From an uncultured Opitutia bacterium (GTDB taxonomy: Bacteria; Verrucomicrobiota; Verrucomicrobiia; Opitutales; Opitutaceae), in contig CAIKHO010000074.1 of assembly GCA_903827245.1 (NCBI GenBank), positions 1-64,000 of the forward strand: a DNA stretch of 64,000 nt. The letters are read 5' to 3'. The position numbers were made by a program, and so were the translations under genes. Shown piece by piece: positions 53,072 to 62,651 of this stretch (its first letter is position 1; every line of letters begins with the position of its first letter). The notes under the pieces are model-generated. The model saw only the letters and a list, made by a program, of their open reading frames with translations, made no database searches and had not been told where the DNA came from.

Positions 53072-53893
53072 ATGATGAAACGACTGATCATCGGTCTCAT
53101 TGGCCTCGGGGTCGTCGGCGGGGTCGTGTTTTGGGCGACGCGACCGGGCGGGCCGACGCCTCCGCCCTCGCAACCGGCCGCTGCGCTGTCGCGTGACTCG
53201 GTTACGGTGGCGCCTCCCTCCCCGCCCGATGACCCGGGAGCAACAAAGCAGAGTCCCAGCGTGCCCGGGTCGCGCACCACGGTGACTGAAAGCCCGGTCG
53301 CGCCCCCGACTCCCGTCGAGCCTAAGATGGAATTGCCTGACCCGCTCCGCCAGACCATCGAGTTGCTTCTCTCCCGTCAGACCGGTCTCCAGCAAAAGCG
53401 CGCAATGTGGGCCCAATTGCGCCAGGACGGCCGGCTGGACCAGGTCATCACGGACCTCGAGCGGCGGGCGGCCGGCGATCCGACTGCGCCCGAATATCCC
53501 ACGGCGCTGGGCGAGGCCTATCTCTACAAGATCGACACGGTCGAGGATGCCCGGGACCATGCGATCCTCGGGTTGAAAGCCGACCAGAGCTTCGACGCGG
53601 CCCTGAAGCTGGATCCGGCCAACTGGGAGGCGGGTTTCTACAAGACCGCCGCCCTCGCGCGCTGGCCGGACAACTTGAACAAGGGTGCCGAAGTGGTCCA
53701 GCGGTTCAGCGACCTGATCCAGCTTCAGGAGACCATGGCACCGCGGCCGGAATTCGCCGCCACCTACGTGCTGCTGGGCGAACAATATCTCAAGGCCGGC
53801 CAGCCGGACAATGCCCGGCAAGTGTGGGTGCGCGGCGCATCCTTGTTTCCGAGCAGCCCCTCGCTGCAGGCCAAACTCGCGCCCGGGCCTTAG
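53072..53893 (+). CDS. Membrane-anchored TPR-like protein
   Basis: A 273-residue protein. A signal anchor (about residues 4-22) is followed by a Pro/Ser/Thr-rich linker to about residue 95 and helical TPR-like repeats: PEYPTALGEAYLYKIDTVED, SFDAALKLDPANWEAGFYKT, FAATYVLLGEQYLKAGQPDN. It probably acts in the periplasm as a protein-protein contact module. Two tandem ATGs start at 53072 and 53075. It begins 34 bases after the anti-sigma gene and may be co-transcribed with it. Confidence 0.75.
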   Translation: MMKRLIIGLIGLGVVGGVVFWATRPGGPTPPPSQPAAALSRDSVTVAPPSPPDDPGATKQSPSVPGSRTTVTESPVAPPTPVEPKMELPDPLRQTIELLLSRQTGLQQKRAMWAQLRQDGRLDQVITDLERRAAGDPTAPEYPTALGEAYLYKIDTVEDARDHAILGLKADQSFDAALKLDPANWEAGFYKTAALARWPDNLNKGAEVVQRFSDLIQLQETMAPRPEFAATYVLLGEQYLKAGQPDNARQVWVRGASLFPSSPSLQAKLAPGP

Positions 53894-53913
53894 CTGACTC
53901 CATGCCGTTCAGC

Positions 53914-53983
53914 GCAGCAGCCGACGTGACGAGGCTGGTTTAAGGTGAGTCATCCAACTCAGCCTCGTGACCTCGGCTGCCAC
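53914..53983. repeat. 70-bp palindromic repeat family A, copy 2
   Basis: It begins GCAGCAGCCGACGTGACGAG and ends CTCGTGACCTCGGCTGCCAC, with the same central GGTTTAAGGTGAGTCA segment as the other copies. It lies between the convergent TPR gene and ppk2. Confidence 0.88.
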
Positions 53984-54030
53984 ACCAGCCGCGCCAGTTC
54001 GAATGCATGATTCCGGCCCGGGCCGCTTGC

Positions 54031-54906
54031 TTATTTCTCGAGCTGCTTCCGGATCGTCTGCAGCCCCGCGCGCTGCTCCTTGTCCGTCCGGGGGTACTTC
54101 ATCGGCAAGGCATCGAGGGTATCGAGGATGACCTGCGAAACGATGAGGTGGGCGTTCGCCTTGTCGTCGGCCGGGACGACATACCACGGGGCGGCCTTGG
54201 TGCTCGTCGCGCCCAGGCACTCCCCGTACGCCTTCATGTAGTCCTTCCAGCGCTTGCGCTCCGCGATGTCCGACTGGCTGAACTTCCAGTTCTTGTCCGG
54301 GTTGTCGATGCGCGCCAGGAAACGCCGGCGCTGCTCCTCCTTCGACAGGTGGAGGAAAAACTTGATGACCCGCGTGCCGTTGCGCACGAGATGCCTTTCC
54401 AGGCCCGCGATGGATTCATAGCGCTCCCGCCAGAGGTTTTTTCCCTGCAGCGTTTCCACGGGCAGGTTCTCGCCCCGGAGTATCTCGGGGTGCACGCGGA
54501 CAATCAGCACCTCCTCGTAATACGACCGGTTGAAGATGCCGATCTTCCCGCGCTCCGGCAGGCAGCGCGTCGTGCGCCAGAGGAAGTCATGGTCCAGCTC
54601 CTCCGCGCTCGGGTGCTTGAAGCTGAACACCTGGCAGCCCTGGGGATTGACGCCCGACATCACGTGCTTGATGGCGCCGTCCTTGCCCGCGGCATCCATC
54701 GCCTGGAAAATCAGCAGGAGCGAATAGCGGTTGTGGGCATAGAGGAGATTCTGCCGCTTGCTCAATTCCCCGACGTGTTCGGCGAGAATCTTTTCGTAGT
54801 GGTGCGAGGACTTGTAGAAGGGCCGCACCGCTGTCGGCCACTTCTTCAAATCAACCTTTTTTCCCGGCAGCACACGGAAATCATCCGATTCAATTTTTGG
54901 CTTCAT
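54031..54906 (-). CDS. ppk2: Polyphosphate kinase 2 family protein (polyP:nucleotide phosphotransferase)
   Basis: A 291-residue PPK2-family kinase. The Walker A is MDAAGKDG (70-77) in [20 protein letters not shown], followed by [40 protein letters not shown] and [16 protein letters not shown], all diagnostic. [12 protein letters not shown]-type lid appears as [20 protein letters not shown]. It transfers phosphate between polyphosphate and nucleotides in the cytosol; class (ADP or AMP preference) is not decidable by eye, though a one-domain protein is class I or III. It is divergent from the antiporter gene. Confidence 0.92.
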   Translation of the reverse strand: MKPKIESDDFRVLPGKKVDLKKWPTAVRPFYKSSHHYEKILAEHVGELSKRQNLLYAHNRYSLLLIFQAMDAAGKDGAIKHVMSGVNPQGCQVFSFKHPSAEELDHDFLWRTTRCLPERGKIGIFNRSYYEEVLIVRVHPEILRGENLPVETLQGKNLWRERYESIAGLERHLVRNGTRVIKFFLHLSKEEQRRRFLARIDNPDKNWKFSQSDIAERKRWKDYMKAYGECLGATSTKAAPWYVVPADDKANAHLIVSQVILDTLDALPMKYPRTDKEQRAGLQTIRKQLEK

Positions 54907-55100
54907 GAGTTGGTCTGGTCTAACGGACCCGGCGAATGGCCCGCTGTGCCGTCGTTAAGAAATATCCTGGCGCACGACGGTGCCCGGTGTCACGCATCCA
55001 TGACCGGCTCCGCTCCGGCGGGCCACCGCCCGAAAATTTTCGGGACTACTGGTTGCCTTCGTCCGGTCCGAAGTTTTCGCTTTCCGCCTTGATCGATCCA

Positions 55101-56597
55101 ATGTCATTGGTCCCGCCGGGACTGGTCGCGATGGTGTCCGCGGGAATCGGCGAGGTTGGCCTCGGCGCAGCCGCCGCTGCGCTGCCCATCCCTCTTGATT
55201 CGTATCAGGAACCCGCCGGCGCGGGCTTGTGGGCCGTGCTGGTCCACCGGGCGACGGTCGATCCGGTCAACCTCGCAGCGCTCGTGATCTTTGTCTGCGC
55301 CATCATCCACACCTTTCTGGCCGCCCGGATCCGGCACTGGGCGGACGAGGTCGAGGAACGGCACCAGGCCCGGCTGAACCGCGGTGCGCGATCCACCGGC
55401 CCCCGGGCCGATGGCGAGGGAGCGGAGGTGAGTTTCGCCGCGCAGGTGCTGCATTTCCTTGGCGAGGTGGAGGCGGTGTTTGGCCTCTGGGTGGTGGTGC
55501 TCGCGGGCGCAATCACGTGGTTCAAGGGATGGGATGCGGTCGTCGGCTATGTCAGCGGGCAGGTGAGTTACACGGAGCCGCTCTTCGTGGTGATCGTGAT
55601 GGCCCTCGCGGCGACGCGCCCGGTGCTCGGGCTCGCGGAGCGCTGCCTGCGCACGGTGGCGGGCCTGGGCCGGGGGACGCCGGGAGCGTGGTGGCTCACG
55701 ATCCTGCTCGTTGCGCCCCTGCTCGGCTCGTTCATCACCGAGCCGGCGGCCATGACCATCGCCGCGCTGCTGCTGGCCCGGCAGTTCTATGAGCTGAAGC
55801 CAAGCCGGCGACTGGGCTATGCCACGCTGGGCTTGCTCTTCGTGAACATCTCGGTGGGCGGAACGCTCACGCATTTCGCTGCGCCGCCGGTGATCATGGT
55901 CGCGCGGGCCTGGCACTGGGGCCTGCTCCATATGCTGGTTAATTTTGGCTGGAAGGCGGCGCTGGGCATCCTCGTGGCGACGCTCGCCTACTATGCCGTC
56001 TTCCGTCGCGAGCTGGCGAAACTCGTCGCGCCCCCGGAACGGCTCGTGGAGAAACGCCCGCGGAAACCGGTGCCGGCCTGGATCACGCAGGTGCATCTCG
56101 GCTTCCTCGCCTTCACCGTCTGGCAGGCACACCACCCGGCGATGTTCATCGGGGCCTTCCTTTTCTTCCTGGCGTTCGCCCAGGCCACGGCCCACCACCA
56201 GAACCCCGTGGACCTTCGGTCGCCTGTCCTGGTCGGTTTCTTCCTCGCCGGGCTGGTCATTCACGGTGGGCTGCAGGCGTGGTGGATCGAGCCGATCCTC
56301 AGCCGGCTGCAGCAGGGACCGCTTTTTGTCAGTGCCACCCTGCTGACCGCCTTCAATGACAATGCGGCCATCACCTATCTCGCCTCGCTGGTGCCGGGCT
56401 TCACCGATCCGTTGAAATACGCGGTGGTTGCCGGCGCGGTGACCGGTGGCGGGCTCACGGTGATCGCCAACGCGCCCAATCCCGCCGGCCAGGCCATCCT
56501 CGGCCGCTATTTTCCCGGCGGCGTGGCTCCTTTGAAGCTCGCTGCCGCCGCCCTGCCCCCGACGCTCATCGTTGGCCTGGGTTTTGTCCTGCTCTAA
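55101..56597 (+). CDS. Putative Na+/H+ antiporter (PF07399-like) membrane protein
   Basis: A 498-residue polytopic protein with about 11-12 hydrophobic segments. VAPLLGSFITEPAAMTIAAL, LLFVNISVGGTLTHFAAPPV and LTAFNDNAAITYLASLVPGF fit the putative Na+/H+ antiporter family PF07399 (ion-transporter superfamily relative). The C-terminal VTGGGLTVIANAPNPAGQAI matches the NhaD/ArsB-like SNPAG-type loop. The ATG at 55101 is used; in-frame upstream codons look non-coding. It ends 5 bases before the CLC gene, so the two are co-transcribed. Confidence 0.85.
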   Translation: MSLVPPGLVAMVSAGIGEVGLGAAAAALPIPLDSYQEPAGAGLWAVLVHRATVDPVNLAALVIFVCAIIHTFLAARIRHWADEVEERHQARLNRGARSTGPRADGEGAEVSFAAQVLHFLGEVEAVFGLWVVVLAGAITWFKGWDAVVGYVSGQVSYTEPLFVVIVMALAATRPVLGLAERCLRTVAGLGRGTPGAWWLTILLVAPLLGSFITEPAAMTIAALLLARQFYELKPSRRLGYATLGLLFVNISVGGTLTHFAAPPVIMVARAWHWGLLHMLVNFGWKAALGILVATLAYYAVFRRELAKLVAPPERLVEKRPRKPVPAWITQVHLGFLAFTVWQAHHPAMFIGAFLFFLAFAQATAHHQNPVDLRSPVLVGFFLAGLVIHGGLQAWWIEPILSRLQQGPLFVSATLLTAFNDNAAITYLASLVPGFTDPLKYAVVAGAVTGGGLTVIANAPNPAGQAILGRYFPGGVAPLKLAAAALPPTLIVGLGFVLL

Positions 56598-56602
56598 AAA
56601 CC

Positions 56603-58339
56603 ATGAACCGACTTGCTGAATTTTTCGCCCGCTGCTGGCCGCCGGCCTGGTCCCGGCGGGCGCCCGTCGCGCTGCAAATCGCGCGGGACTGCCTCCTCGG
56701 CCTTGCCGCCGGGCTGGCCGCGGTCCTGTTCAGCGCGCTGACCGACCGGATCTTTCACGGCACGCTCGGCCGGCTGGCCTCGGCCGACCGCACTACGTTT
56801 GTCATCGGCAGCTTCGTCACGGTGATCGGAGCGAGCCTGATCTGCGGCTGGCTGATCGCAAAGGTCTGCCCGGAGGCGGCGGGCAGCGGCATTCCGCAGC
56901 TCAAGACCGCTTTCTGGAAGGATTTCGGCTATGTCCCTTGGCGGGTGGCCGCGGTCAAGTTCGCCGGCGGCGCGCTCAGCATCGGCAGTGGCGTGAGCCT
57001 CGGGCGCGAGGGGCCGAGCGTGCAACTCGGGGGCGCGCTCAGCTCCGGCCTCAGCGGGTTGATGGGCACGGCAAAGCAGCAGCGGCGCGAACCCTGTGCG
57101 GCCGGTGCGGCCGCGGGACTCGCCGCCGCGTTCAACACGCCGCTGGCGGCCATCACGTTTGTGCTGGAGGAAATCATCGGCGACATGAACAGCCGCGTGC
57201 TCAGCGGCGTGGTGCTGGCGGCGATCATGGGCGCCTTCGCGGTCCACGCGATCAACGGCCCGCAGCCGGCGTTCGCCGTGACGGTCAACGGGGACGCCCG
57301 CTGGATCGGCTACGCGGTTGCCCCCGTCGTGGCGGCGCTCGCGGCGCTGGTGGGCGTCGCCTTCCAGGCCTGCTCGCTCGGGATCCGGGGACGTTCCCGC
57401 CGGTGGGCCGCGGTTCCCCTCTGGCTGCGGCCGGCCATCGGCGGGCTCGCGGTCTGGGTCCTCGGTGCGGGCGTATGGCTGTGGTCGGGCCGGCTGGGCG
57501 TTTTCGGTCTCGGCTACCAGGATCTCTCCGAGATCCTGCGTGGCAATTTCCCGTGGCTGCTCGCCCTCGTGCTGCTGGGTGCAAAATTTGCCGCCACCGT
57601 GACCGCCTACGGCACGGGTGGTCTCGGCGGCATCTTTGCGCCGTCGCTCTTTCTCGGCGCCACCGTCGGCGCAACGGTCGCGGGCGTGGCGGCGCCGTGG
57701 CTGCCGCTCACGCCGGACGATCAAATCATGCTGATGCTGGTCGGCATGTGCGCGACCCTGGGTGCGCTCGTGCGGGCCCCGCTCACCTCGATTCTCATTC
57801 TCTTCGAGATGACGCACAACTTCTCCGTCGTGCCGGGCCTCATGCTGGCCACGCTGGTGAGCCAGGCCGTGGCCCGGCCGCTGCTGAGGCATAATTTCTA
57901 CGAGGCCATCCTGGAGCAGGACGGCGTGCACCTTGAGAATCTCATGCCGCCCCGCGATCTCAGGCGCTGGCGGCAAACCCCCGCGGCGACGATGGCAAGC
58001 TTCCGCCCGGTCGTCGTCGAGGCGGCGGACCCGGCGGCGCTGGGCGCGCTGCTGGCGGCGCATCCCTACCAGTGCTTCCCGCTGCGCCATGGCGGACGGG
58101 TGACCGGGGTGGTGACCCGCCGGCACCTGGAGGAGGCGATTGCCCGGGGCACGGCACCGGTGGTCGCCCCGGCGAAATGGCTTTCGCCGAAGGCGCCCGT
58201 GCGCGAGGCTGAAAAAGCGCTGCTGGAATCGGCGGAGCACTTCCTTTGCCTCGGCGACGAAGCCTCGGGCGAGTTGTCCGGCGTGCTCACCTTGCACGAC
58301 CTCCTACGCGGGATTCAGGACGCGGATTCGGAGGTTTGA
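56603..58339 (+). CDS. CLC-family chloride transporter with C-terminal CBS region
   Basis: A 578-residue CLC protein. GSGIPQ (94-99) forms the Cl- filter; GREGPSVQ (134-141) holds the gating Glu (Glu136), and the EE of LAAITFVLEEIIGD supplies the proton-side Glu, so a 2Cl-/H+ exchanger rather than a channel is likely. GTGGLGGIFAPSLFLGATVG is the third signature. The C-terminus (about 450-578) has two CBS-like segments. Co-transcription with a Na+/H+ antiporter-like gene suggests joint pH or ion homeostasis, which is inference. Confidence 0.9.
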   Translation: MNRLAEFFARCWPPAWSRRAPVALQIARDCLLGLAAGLAAVLFSALTDRIFHGTLGRLASADRTTFVIGSFVTVIGASLICGWLIAKVCPEAAGSGIPQLKTAFWKDFGYVPWRVAAVKFAGGALSIGSGVSLGREGPSVQLGGALSSGLSGLMGTAKQQRREPCAAGAAAGLAAAFNTPLAAITFVLEEIIGDMNSRVLSGVVLAAIMGAFAVHAINGPQPAFAVTVNGDARWIGYAVAPVVAALAALVGVAFQACSLGIRGRSRRWAAVPLWLRPAIGGLAVWVLGAGVWLWSGRLGVFGLGYQDLSEILRGNFPWLLALVLLGAKFAATVTAYGTGGLGGIFAPSLFLGATVGATVAGVAAPWLPLTPDDQIMLMLVGMCATLGALVRAPLTSILILFEMTHNFSVVPGLMLATLVSQAVARPLLRHNFYEAILEQDGVHLENLMPPRDLRRWRQTPAATMASFRPVVVEAADPAALGALLAAHPYQCFPLRHGGRVTGVVTRRHLEEAIARGTAPVVAPAKWLSPKAPVREAEKALLESAEHFLCLGDEASGELSGVLTLHDLLRGIQDADSEV

Positions 58340-58372
58340 ATCCAGCCGCGTGCTATCGCCCACCCTCCCGCA

Positions 58373-59776
58373 TCACGCGCCGGGCAGGATCAGACTGAAG
58401 CTGCTGCCGTGCGGCTTCACCGGCTGGAACTCGAGCCTGCCGCCGAGGACGCCCATGTAGGCGTTGGTCAGCGCCAATCCCAGCCCGAATCCGCCCTTGC
58501 TGCGATCGCGCGAGCTGTCGGTCCGAAAAAAACGATCGGTGATGTAGGGCCGGTGTTCCGGGGCAATGCCGGGGCCTTCATCCGCGACGGTCACCCGGCA
58601 GCCGTTTTCCGCCCGCTCCACCCGGACGCTGATCTTCGCGCCTGCCGGGCTGTACTTGATGGCATTGTCGACGAGATTTTTGAAGGCCTGCCGGAGAACG
58701 AAGGGATCCGTCACGATATTGCAGTCCACCGTTTCAAAAACGATCCGCTGCTGCTTGTCCTCCGCGAGAATACCGAGTTCGCCCACGCAATCGACGACGA
58801 ACCGGTCCAAGTGGATCAGGCTGTGATGGACTTTTTCCTGCCCGCCCTCGGCCCGCGCCAGCTCCAGCAGTCGCTGCACGAGGACCTGCAGGCGCTGGGC
58901 CTCCTCCAGCATGCTCCCGATGATTTCCCGGTACTCCTCCTCGGTGCGGCTGCGCTTGAGTCCGACCTCGCCCACGCTGCGCAAAGTGGTGAGCGGCGTG
59001 CGCAGCTCGTGCGAGGCGTCGCCTACAAAACGGTCCAGGGTCACAAACGATTTTTCCAGGCGGTCCAGCGTCACGTTGAAGCCCGTGGCCAGCCGGCCCA
59101 TCTCGTCGTGGGGATTGTTGACCGGCAGGCGCCGGTCGAAATCCTCCGCGGTGATGCGGTTGGCTTCGTCCACCATGTCGTCCAGCGGCTTCAGCCAGCG
59201 GCGGGTCACGCTGTAGCCCCCGAGCACCAGCAGGGTGACCACGATGGGCAACGCGACGATGATGATGAGCAGCAGGGCACTCAGGGCATCGTCCGCGGAC
59301 TTGTGGATGCGCATCACGCGCAGCATCCAGCCGGGGCGGCCATTCGGCCCGTCAAAGGGCACGGTGAGGGCGCGCAGCGGGAGTTCGGTGGTGACATTGA
59401 AAACCGAGATTGCCTGGTGATCCTTCGTCGGGGCCATGGGCAGCTGGTCCAGCCGGGCGTCCTCCAGCGGCCAGAGCCGGCGGACGAGGTGTCCGTCGGC
59501 ATCCCACAATTCCAGCCAAGGGTGCGGCCAGTTGAGAAAGGCACCGGACTGCACCGCTTTTCCATCCCAAAGCACCTGGCCATCCGGCTGCACCCTGAGC
59601 CGGGCCTCGATTTCCACCAGATCCTGGCGCAGCTCGTGGTCGAGCGGTAGTGCCATCCGCTCCAGCACATAAAAATAAAGCGTGGAACTGAACGCCGCCA
59701 GCAGCAGCGTGCCCACCACCGCGTACCAGAGGGCCAGGCGAAAGCGCAGCGTGCGCCCCTGCCACCATTTGCTCAC
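58373..59776 (-). CDS. Sensor histidine kinase (HAMP, two-TM)
   Basis: A 467-residue membrane kinase. Membrane segments are at about residues 14-36 and 166-188, flanking a 130-residue extracytoplasmic sensor. A HAMP linker follows (RRWLKPLDDMVDEANRITAE). The phospho-accepting His is His256 in DASHELRTPLTTLRS; the ATPase domain has NLVDNAIKYSPAG (N box), VADEGPGIAPEH (G1) and GGFGLGLALTNAYMGVLGG (G2). It overlaps the response-regulator gene by 4 bases (ATGA). The signal is unknown. Confidence 0.93.
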   Translation of the reverse strand: MSKWWQGRTLRFRLALWYAVVGTLLLAAFSSTLYFYVLERMALPLDHELRQDLVEIEARLRVQPDGQVLWDGKAVQSGAFLNWPHPWLELWDADGHLVRRLWPLEDARLDQLPMAPTKDHQAISVFNVTTELPLRALTVPFDGPNGRPGWMLRVMRIHKSADDALSALLLIIIVALPIVVTLLVLGGYSVTRRWLKPLDDMVDEANRITAEDFDRRLPVNNPHDEMGRLATGFNVTLDRLEKSFVTLDRFVGDASHELRTPLTTLRSVGEVGLKRSRTEEEYREIIGSMLEEAQRLQVLVQRLLELARAEGGQEKVHHSLIHLDRFVVDCVGELGILAEDKQQRIVFETVDCNIVTDPFVLRQAFKNLVDNAIKYSPAGAKISVRVERAENGCRVTVADEGPGIAPEHRPYITDRFFRTDSSRDRSKGGFGLGLALTNAYMGVLGGRLEFQPVKPHGSSFSLILPGA

Positions 59777-60486
59777 TCCGCTTCCTTTGCCAGGCGGTAA
59801 CCTTGCCCGCGGTGGGTCTGGATGAGTTTCCCCGCTCCCTCGCCGTCGACCTTGCGTCGCAGCCGCATGATCTGGACATCGATCACGTTATCCAGCGAGG
59901 AGAACCGGCTGGACTGTTTCCAGATGTCGCGCTCCAGCATCTCCCGCGTCACGATCTGGCCCTGGTAGCGCAGCAGGTATTCGAGAATGTCGACCTCGCG
60001 GGGCGTCAGCGGAATCTGCCGGCCGGCGCGCATGGCCATGCGGGCCTTGGTATCCAGCTGCAAGTCGCCGCAGCGCAGCAGATGTCCCCCGCCGGTTGCC
60101 ACGCGGCGAAGGAGCGCCCGGCTCCGCGCCACCAATTCGGCAAAGGCGAACGGCTTCGCCAGGTAATCATCGGCCCCGCTCTCAAGGCCGGCCACGCGAT
60201 CATCCACCGATTCGCGGGCCGTCAGCATCAGGACCGGCGTCTGCTTGCCGCGCTGGCGCAGGTGCATCAGCACCTCGAGGCCGTCGCGCCCCGGCAGCAT
60301 CCAGTCGAGCACCACCAGGTCGCAGATCTCGCCGTCGAGCACGCTGATCGCCTCGTCGCCGGTCGCGGCCGTCTTCACGCTCCATCCTTCCAGCTGCAAG
60401 CCTTCCTGCAGGGAAGCGCGGGTTTTGGCCTCGTCCTCGACGACGAGAATGCGGGAGGCTGGCGTAATTGGGTTCGTGGTGTTCAC
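59773..60486 (-). CDS. OmpR-family DNA-binding response regulator
   Basis: A 237-residue regulator. The receiver domain has ILVVEDEAKTRASLQ, phospho-acceptor Asp61 in VVLDWMLPGRDG, and the KPF Lys in ADDYLAKPFAFAEL. The C-terminal winged helix is complete (LTPREVDILEYLLRYQGQIV; NVIDVQIMRLRRKVDGEG; LIQTHRGQGYRLA). GTG at 60486 is preferred; another in-frame GTG at 60546 would add 20 low-complexity residues. The kinase gene follows directly with a 4-base overlap. Confidence 0.92.
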   Translation of the reverse strand: MNTTNPITPASRILVVEDEAKTRASLQEGLQLEGWSVKTAATGDEAISVLDGEICDLVVLDWMLPGRDGLEVLMHLRQRGKQTPVLMLTARESVDDRVAGLESGADDYLAKPFAFAELVARSRALLRRVATGGGHLLRCGDLQLDTKARMAMRAGRQIPLTPREVDILEYLLRYQGQIVTREMLERDIWKQSSRFSSLDNVIDVQIMRLRRKVDGEGAGKLIQTHRGQGYRLAKEAE

Positions 60487-60855
60487 GGCTGGTGGGTGAC
60501 TGCTGGGCAAACGTAAGGGTGAAACGGGATTCCCCGGCCGTGACACGGGCCTTGGCCGGTCGCGCGAGTTGTCCCTAAGAGGGGAAAAGACGGACCTTCA
60601 TGCAATCTATCTCGGGATCTGTTTTGGGCGGGGCATAATGAGTGCCCCGATGAACCAGGAATGTGGATGAACGGGAGCTGCATGGTTAGAAAATTTGCGC
60701 ATGATACCCCCTGCAACGAATTTTCACCTCTGACATTGTTGTAAGACTACCCTGCCGAACACCAGCTCGCCGTCTTGTTCAGGCCAACCAGCGGTATCGG
60801 GGGCGCGATAATTTCAGCTCAGCCGGAACGATGCAGTTGAACCGCAGCGATCAGT
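60487..60855. other. Gene-free upstream region of the two-component system
   Basis: No protein or RNA gene is evident here. A GGGGCA ... TGCCCC hairpin with a 7-base loop lies at 60630-60648 and could be an operator or leader structure for the response-regulator gene. This region is less GC-rich than the genes around it. Confidence 0.4.
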
Positions 60856-60925
60856 GCAGTAGCCGAGGTCACGAGGCTGGGTTTGGTGACTCACCTCAAA
60901 CCAGCCTCCTCACTTCGGCTGCTAC
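60856..60925. repeat. 70-bp palindromic repeat family A, copy 3 (reverse orientation)
   Basis: Read on the minus strand it begins GTAGCAGCCGAAGTGAGGAG and ends TCGGCTACTGC. On the plus strand it begins GCAGTAGCCGAGGTCACGAG. It lies just past the end of the ndh gene. Confidence 0.88.
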
Positions 60926-60945
60926 TGGCGACTGATCGGTTCGGC

Positions 60946-62244
60946 TCAGGCCGAGCCTGCTGATTTTTCGCCGGACAATCCCGTGATGATGCGCGCGCCG
61001 CGCTTGTAGGTGAAATACGAATAGATCCATTGGGTGAGGACCGAGAACTTGCTCCGAAATCCGACCAGAAAGAGCAGATGCACGCCCAGCCACGCCAGCC
61101 AGGCGGGGAATCCTGTCAGTTTCAGGCCGTGGATGTCGGCCACCGCCGAGGAGCGGCCGATGGTCGCCATGGAGCCCTTGTCGCGATAGGCAAAGGGCTC
61201 GCGGCCAGCCGGGCCAGGTTTCTCGCCGCGCAATTCCCGCTCGATCAGTTTCGCCGCGTGCCGCCCCATCTGCATCGCGCCCTGCGCGACCCCGGGCACG
61301 GTGACCCCGTTGATGTCGACCAGCGTCGCCATGTCGCCGAGGGCAAAGACCTCGGGATGTCCCGGCACGCTCAGGTCGGGCAGGATTTTCACCCGCCCCG
61401 CGCGGTCGGTCTCGACCCCGAGTTTCTGCGCGATCGGCACCGCCGCCACCCCGGCGCCCCAGATGATATTGTCCGCGCGGATCGTCTGTCCGCCCACGAC
61501 CACCTCCCCCGCCCGGACCATTTCCACCCGCGTCGCCGTGCGCACCTCGACGCCGAGTTTCTCCAGCTGGCGCTGGGCGCTCGCCGACAGCTCCGGGGGA
61601 TAGGTCGCGAGCACCCGCGGGCTTCCCTCGATGAGCAGAACCCGCACCTTGGCCGGGTCGATATGGTCAAAGTCCTGGTTGAGGACCGTGCGCGTCAGCT
61701 CGGCAAACGCCCCCGCCAGCTCCACCCCGGTCGGGCCGCCACCGATAACCACAATCGTCATGGCGGCGTCCCGTTTCACGGGGTCCGGCTCGGTTTCCGC
61801 ATGTTCCAGCGAGCTGAGAATCTGGCGCCGGATGCGCAGCGCATCGTCGAGCGTCTTGAGCCCGGGGGCGAATTGCTCCCATTCGGGATGCCCAAAATAG
61901 CTGGTCTGCCCGCCCGCCCCGAGGACCAGGTAGTCGTACTCCAGTGTCCCGCGCTCGTGCAGCACCCGGCGCCCGGCCAGGTCGAAGCCCGTCACCGCGC
62001 TCATGATCACGGCGAAATTCGGCCGGGCCCCGAAGATCGCGCGCACGGGCTGCGCAATGTCCACGGCCGAGAGGCCCGCCGTCGCCACCTGGTAAAGCAG
62101 CGGCTGGAAAAGGTGGTGATTCTGCCGGTCGATCACCGTGATCCGCGCCAGCCCCGCCGGCAGGCCGTGCACAAAATTCAGGCCCGCAAATCCAGCCCCC
62201 ACCACGACAATGTGCGGCAGCGCCGGATCGTTTTGCGAGCTCAT
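60946..62244 (-). CDS. ndh: Type II NADH dehydrogenase
   Basis: A 432-residue single-subunit NADH:quinone oxidoreductase. IVVVGAGFAGLNFVHGL is the FAD Rossmann motif, IVVIGGGPTGVELAGAFAEL the NADH motif, and VFALGDMATLVDINGVTVPG the FAD-ribityl motif. HLFQPLLYQVATAGLSAVDI is typical of NDH-2. A C-terminal hydrophobic stretch (LAWLGVHLLFLVGFRSKFS) would dock it to the membrane. It feeds electrons to quinone without proton pumping. The ATG at 62244 aligns with family starts. Confidence 0.92.
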   Translation of the reverse strand: MSSQNDPALPHIVVVGAGFAGLNFVHGLPAGLARITVIDRQNHHLFQPLLYQVATAGLSAVDIAQPVRAIFGARPNFAVIMSAVTGFDLAGRRVLHERGTLEYDYLVLGAGGQTSYFGHPEWEQFAPGLKTLDDALRIRRQILSSLEHAETEPDPVKRDAAMTIVVIGGGPTGVELAGAFAELTRTVLNQDFDHIDPAKVRVLLIEGSPRVLATYPPELSASAQRQLEKLGVEVRTATRVEMVRAGEVVVGGQTIRADNIIWGAGVAAVPIAQKLGVETDRAGRVKILPDLSVPGHPEVFALGDMATLVDINGVTVPGVAQGAMQMGRHAAKLIERELRGEKPGPAGREPFAYRDKGSMATIGRSSAVADIHGLKLTGFPAWLAWLGVHLLFLVGFRSKFSVLTQWIYSYFTYKRGARIITGLSGEKSAGSA

Positions 62245-62342
62245 GGCATCACGCTGCCCGCGCCTTCCGGTTTGGCAACGGGACAGGCGCATAAATTTGC
62301 TGTCCTTCCACCCGGGATCGCACCTAGCTCGGCCCCGACCCC

Positions 62343-62648
62343 GTGCACGCCCCCACCAATATCCAGATCGTCGGCTCTGAGGTCGCCATTGCCTGGGATG
62401 ACGGCGCGGAAAGCTACCTGCCTTTCGCCCGGCTCCGCGCCGCCTCGCCCAGCGCGGAAACCCAGGGGGAACGTGACATCTTCGGCCAGCAGCATGGTGG
62501 CCACGGGCCGCGGAATTTCGACGGCGTGGCGGTGACCGGTTGGGAGCAGGTCGGAAATTATGCGGTGCGCTTTACGTTCAGCGACGGCCACGGCAGCGGG
62601 CTTTACACCTACGATTACCTGCGGAAACTGGGCGCTGCCCAAGGCTGA
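62343..62648 (+). CDS. DUF971 (GBBH-like N-terminal) protein
   Basis: A 101-residue protein matching the DUF971 domain: SEVAIAWDDGAESYLPFARL, then an ESP/CP region (RAASPSAETQGERDI) and VGNYAVRFTFSDGHGSGLYT with YDYLRKL. The family's function is uncertain; it occurs as a free protein near Fe-S or redox genes and as the N-terminus of gamma-butyrobetaine hydroxylases. The usual Cys cluster (CPCAxC) is replaced by SPSAET, so metal binding is unlikely. The start is GTG at 62343. Confidence 0.82.
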   Translation: MHAPTNIQIVGSEVAIAWDDGAESYLPFARLRAASPSAETQGERDIFGQQHGGHGPRNFDGVAVTGWEQVGNYAVRFTFSDGHGSGLYTYDYLRKLGAAQG

Positions 62649-62651
62649 GGA

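Noticed and set aside
54936-55100. 55-residue N-terminal extension of the antiporter-like protein
   Set aside because: The extension is polar, Arg/Pro-rich and unlike family N-termini; ATG 55101 gives a normal hydrophobic start.
60487-60945. tRNA or small RNA gene
   Set aside because: No acceptor stem/T-loop pattern such as GGTTCGAATCC was found here or elsewhere in the window.
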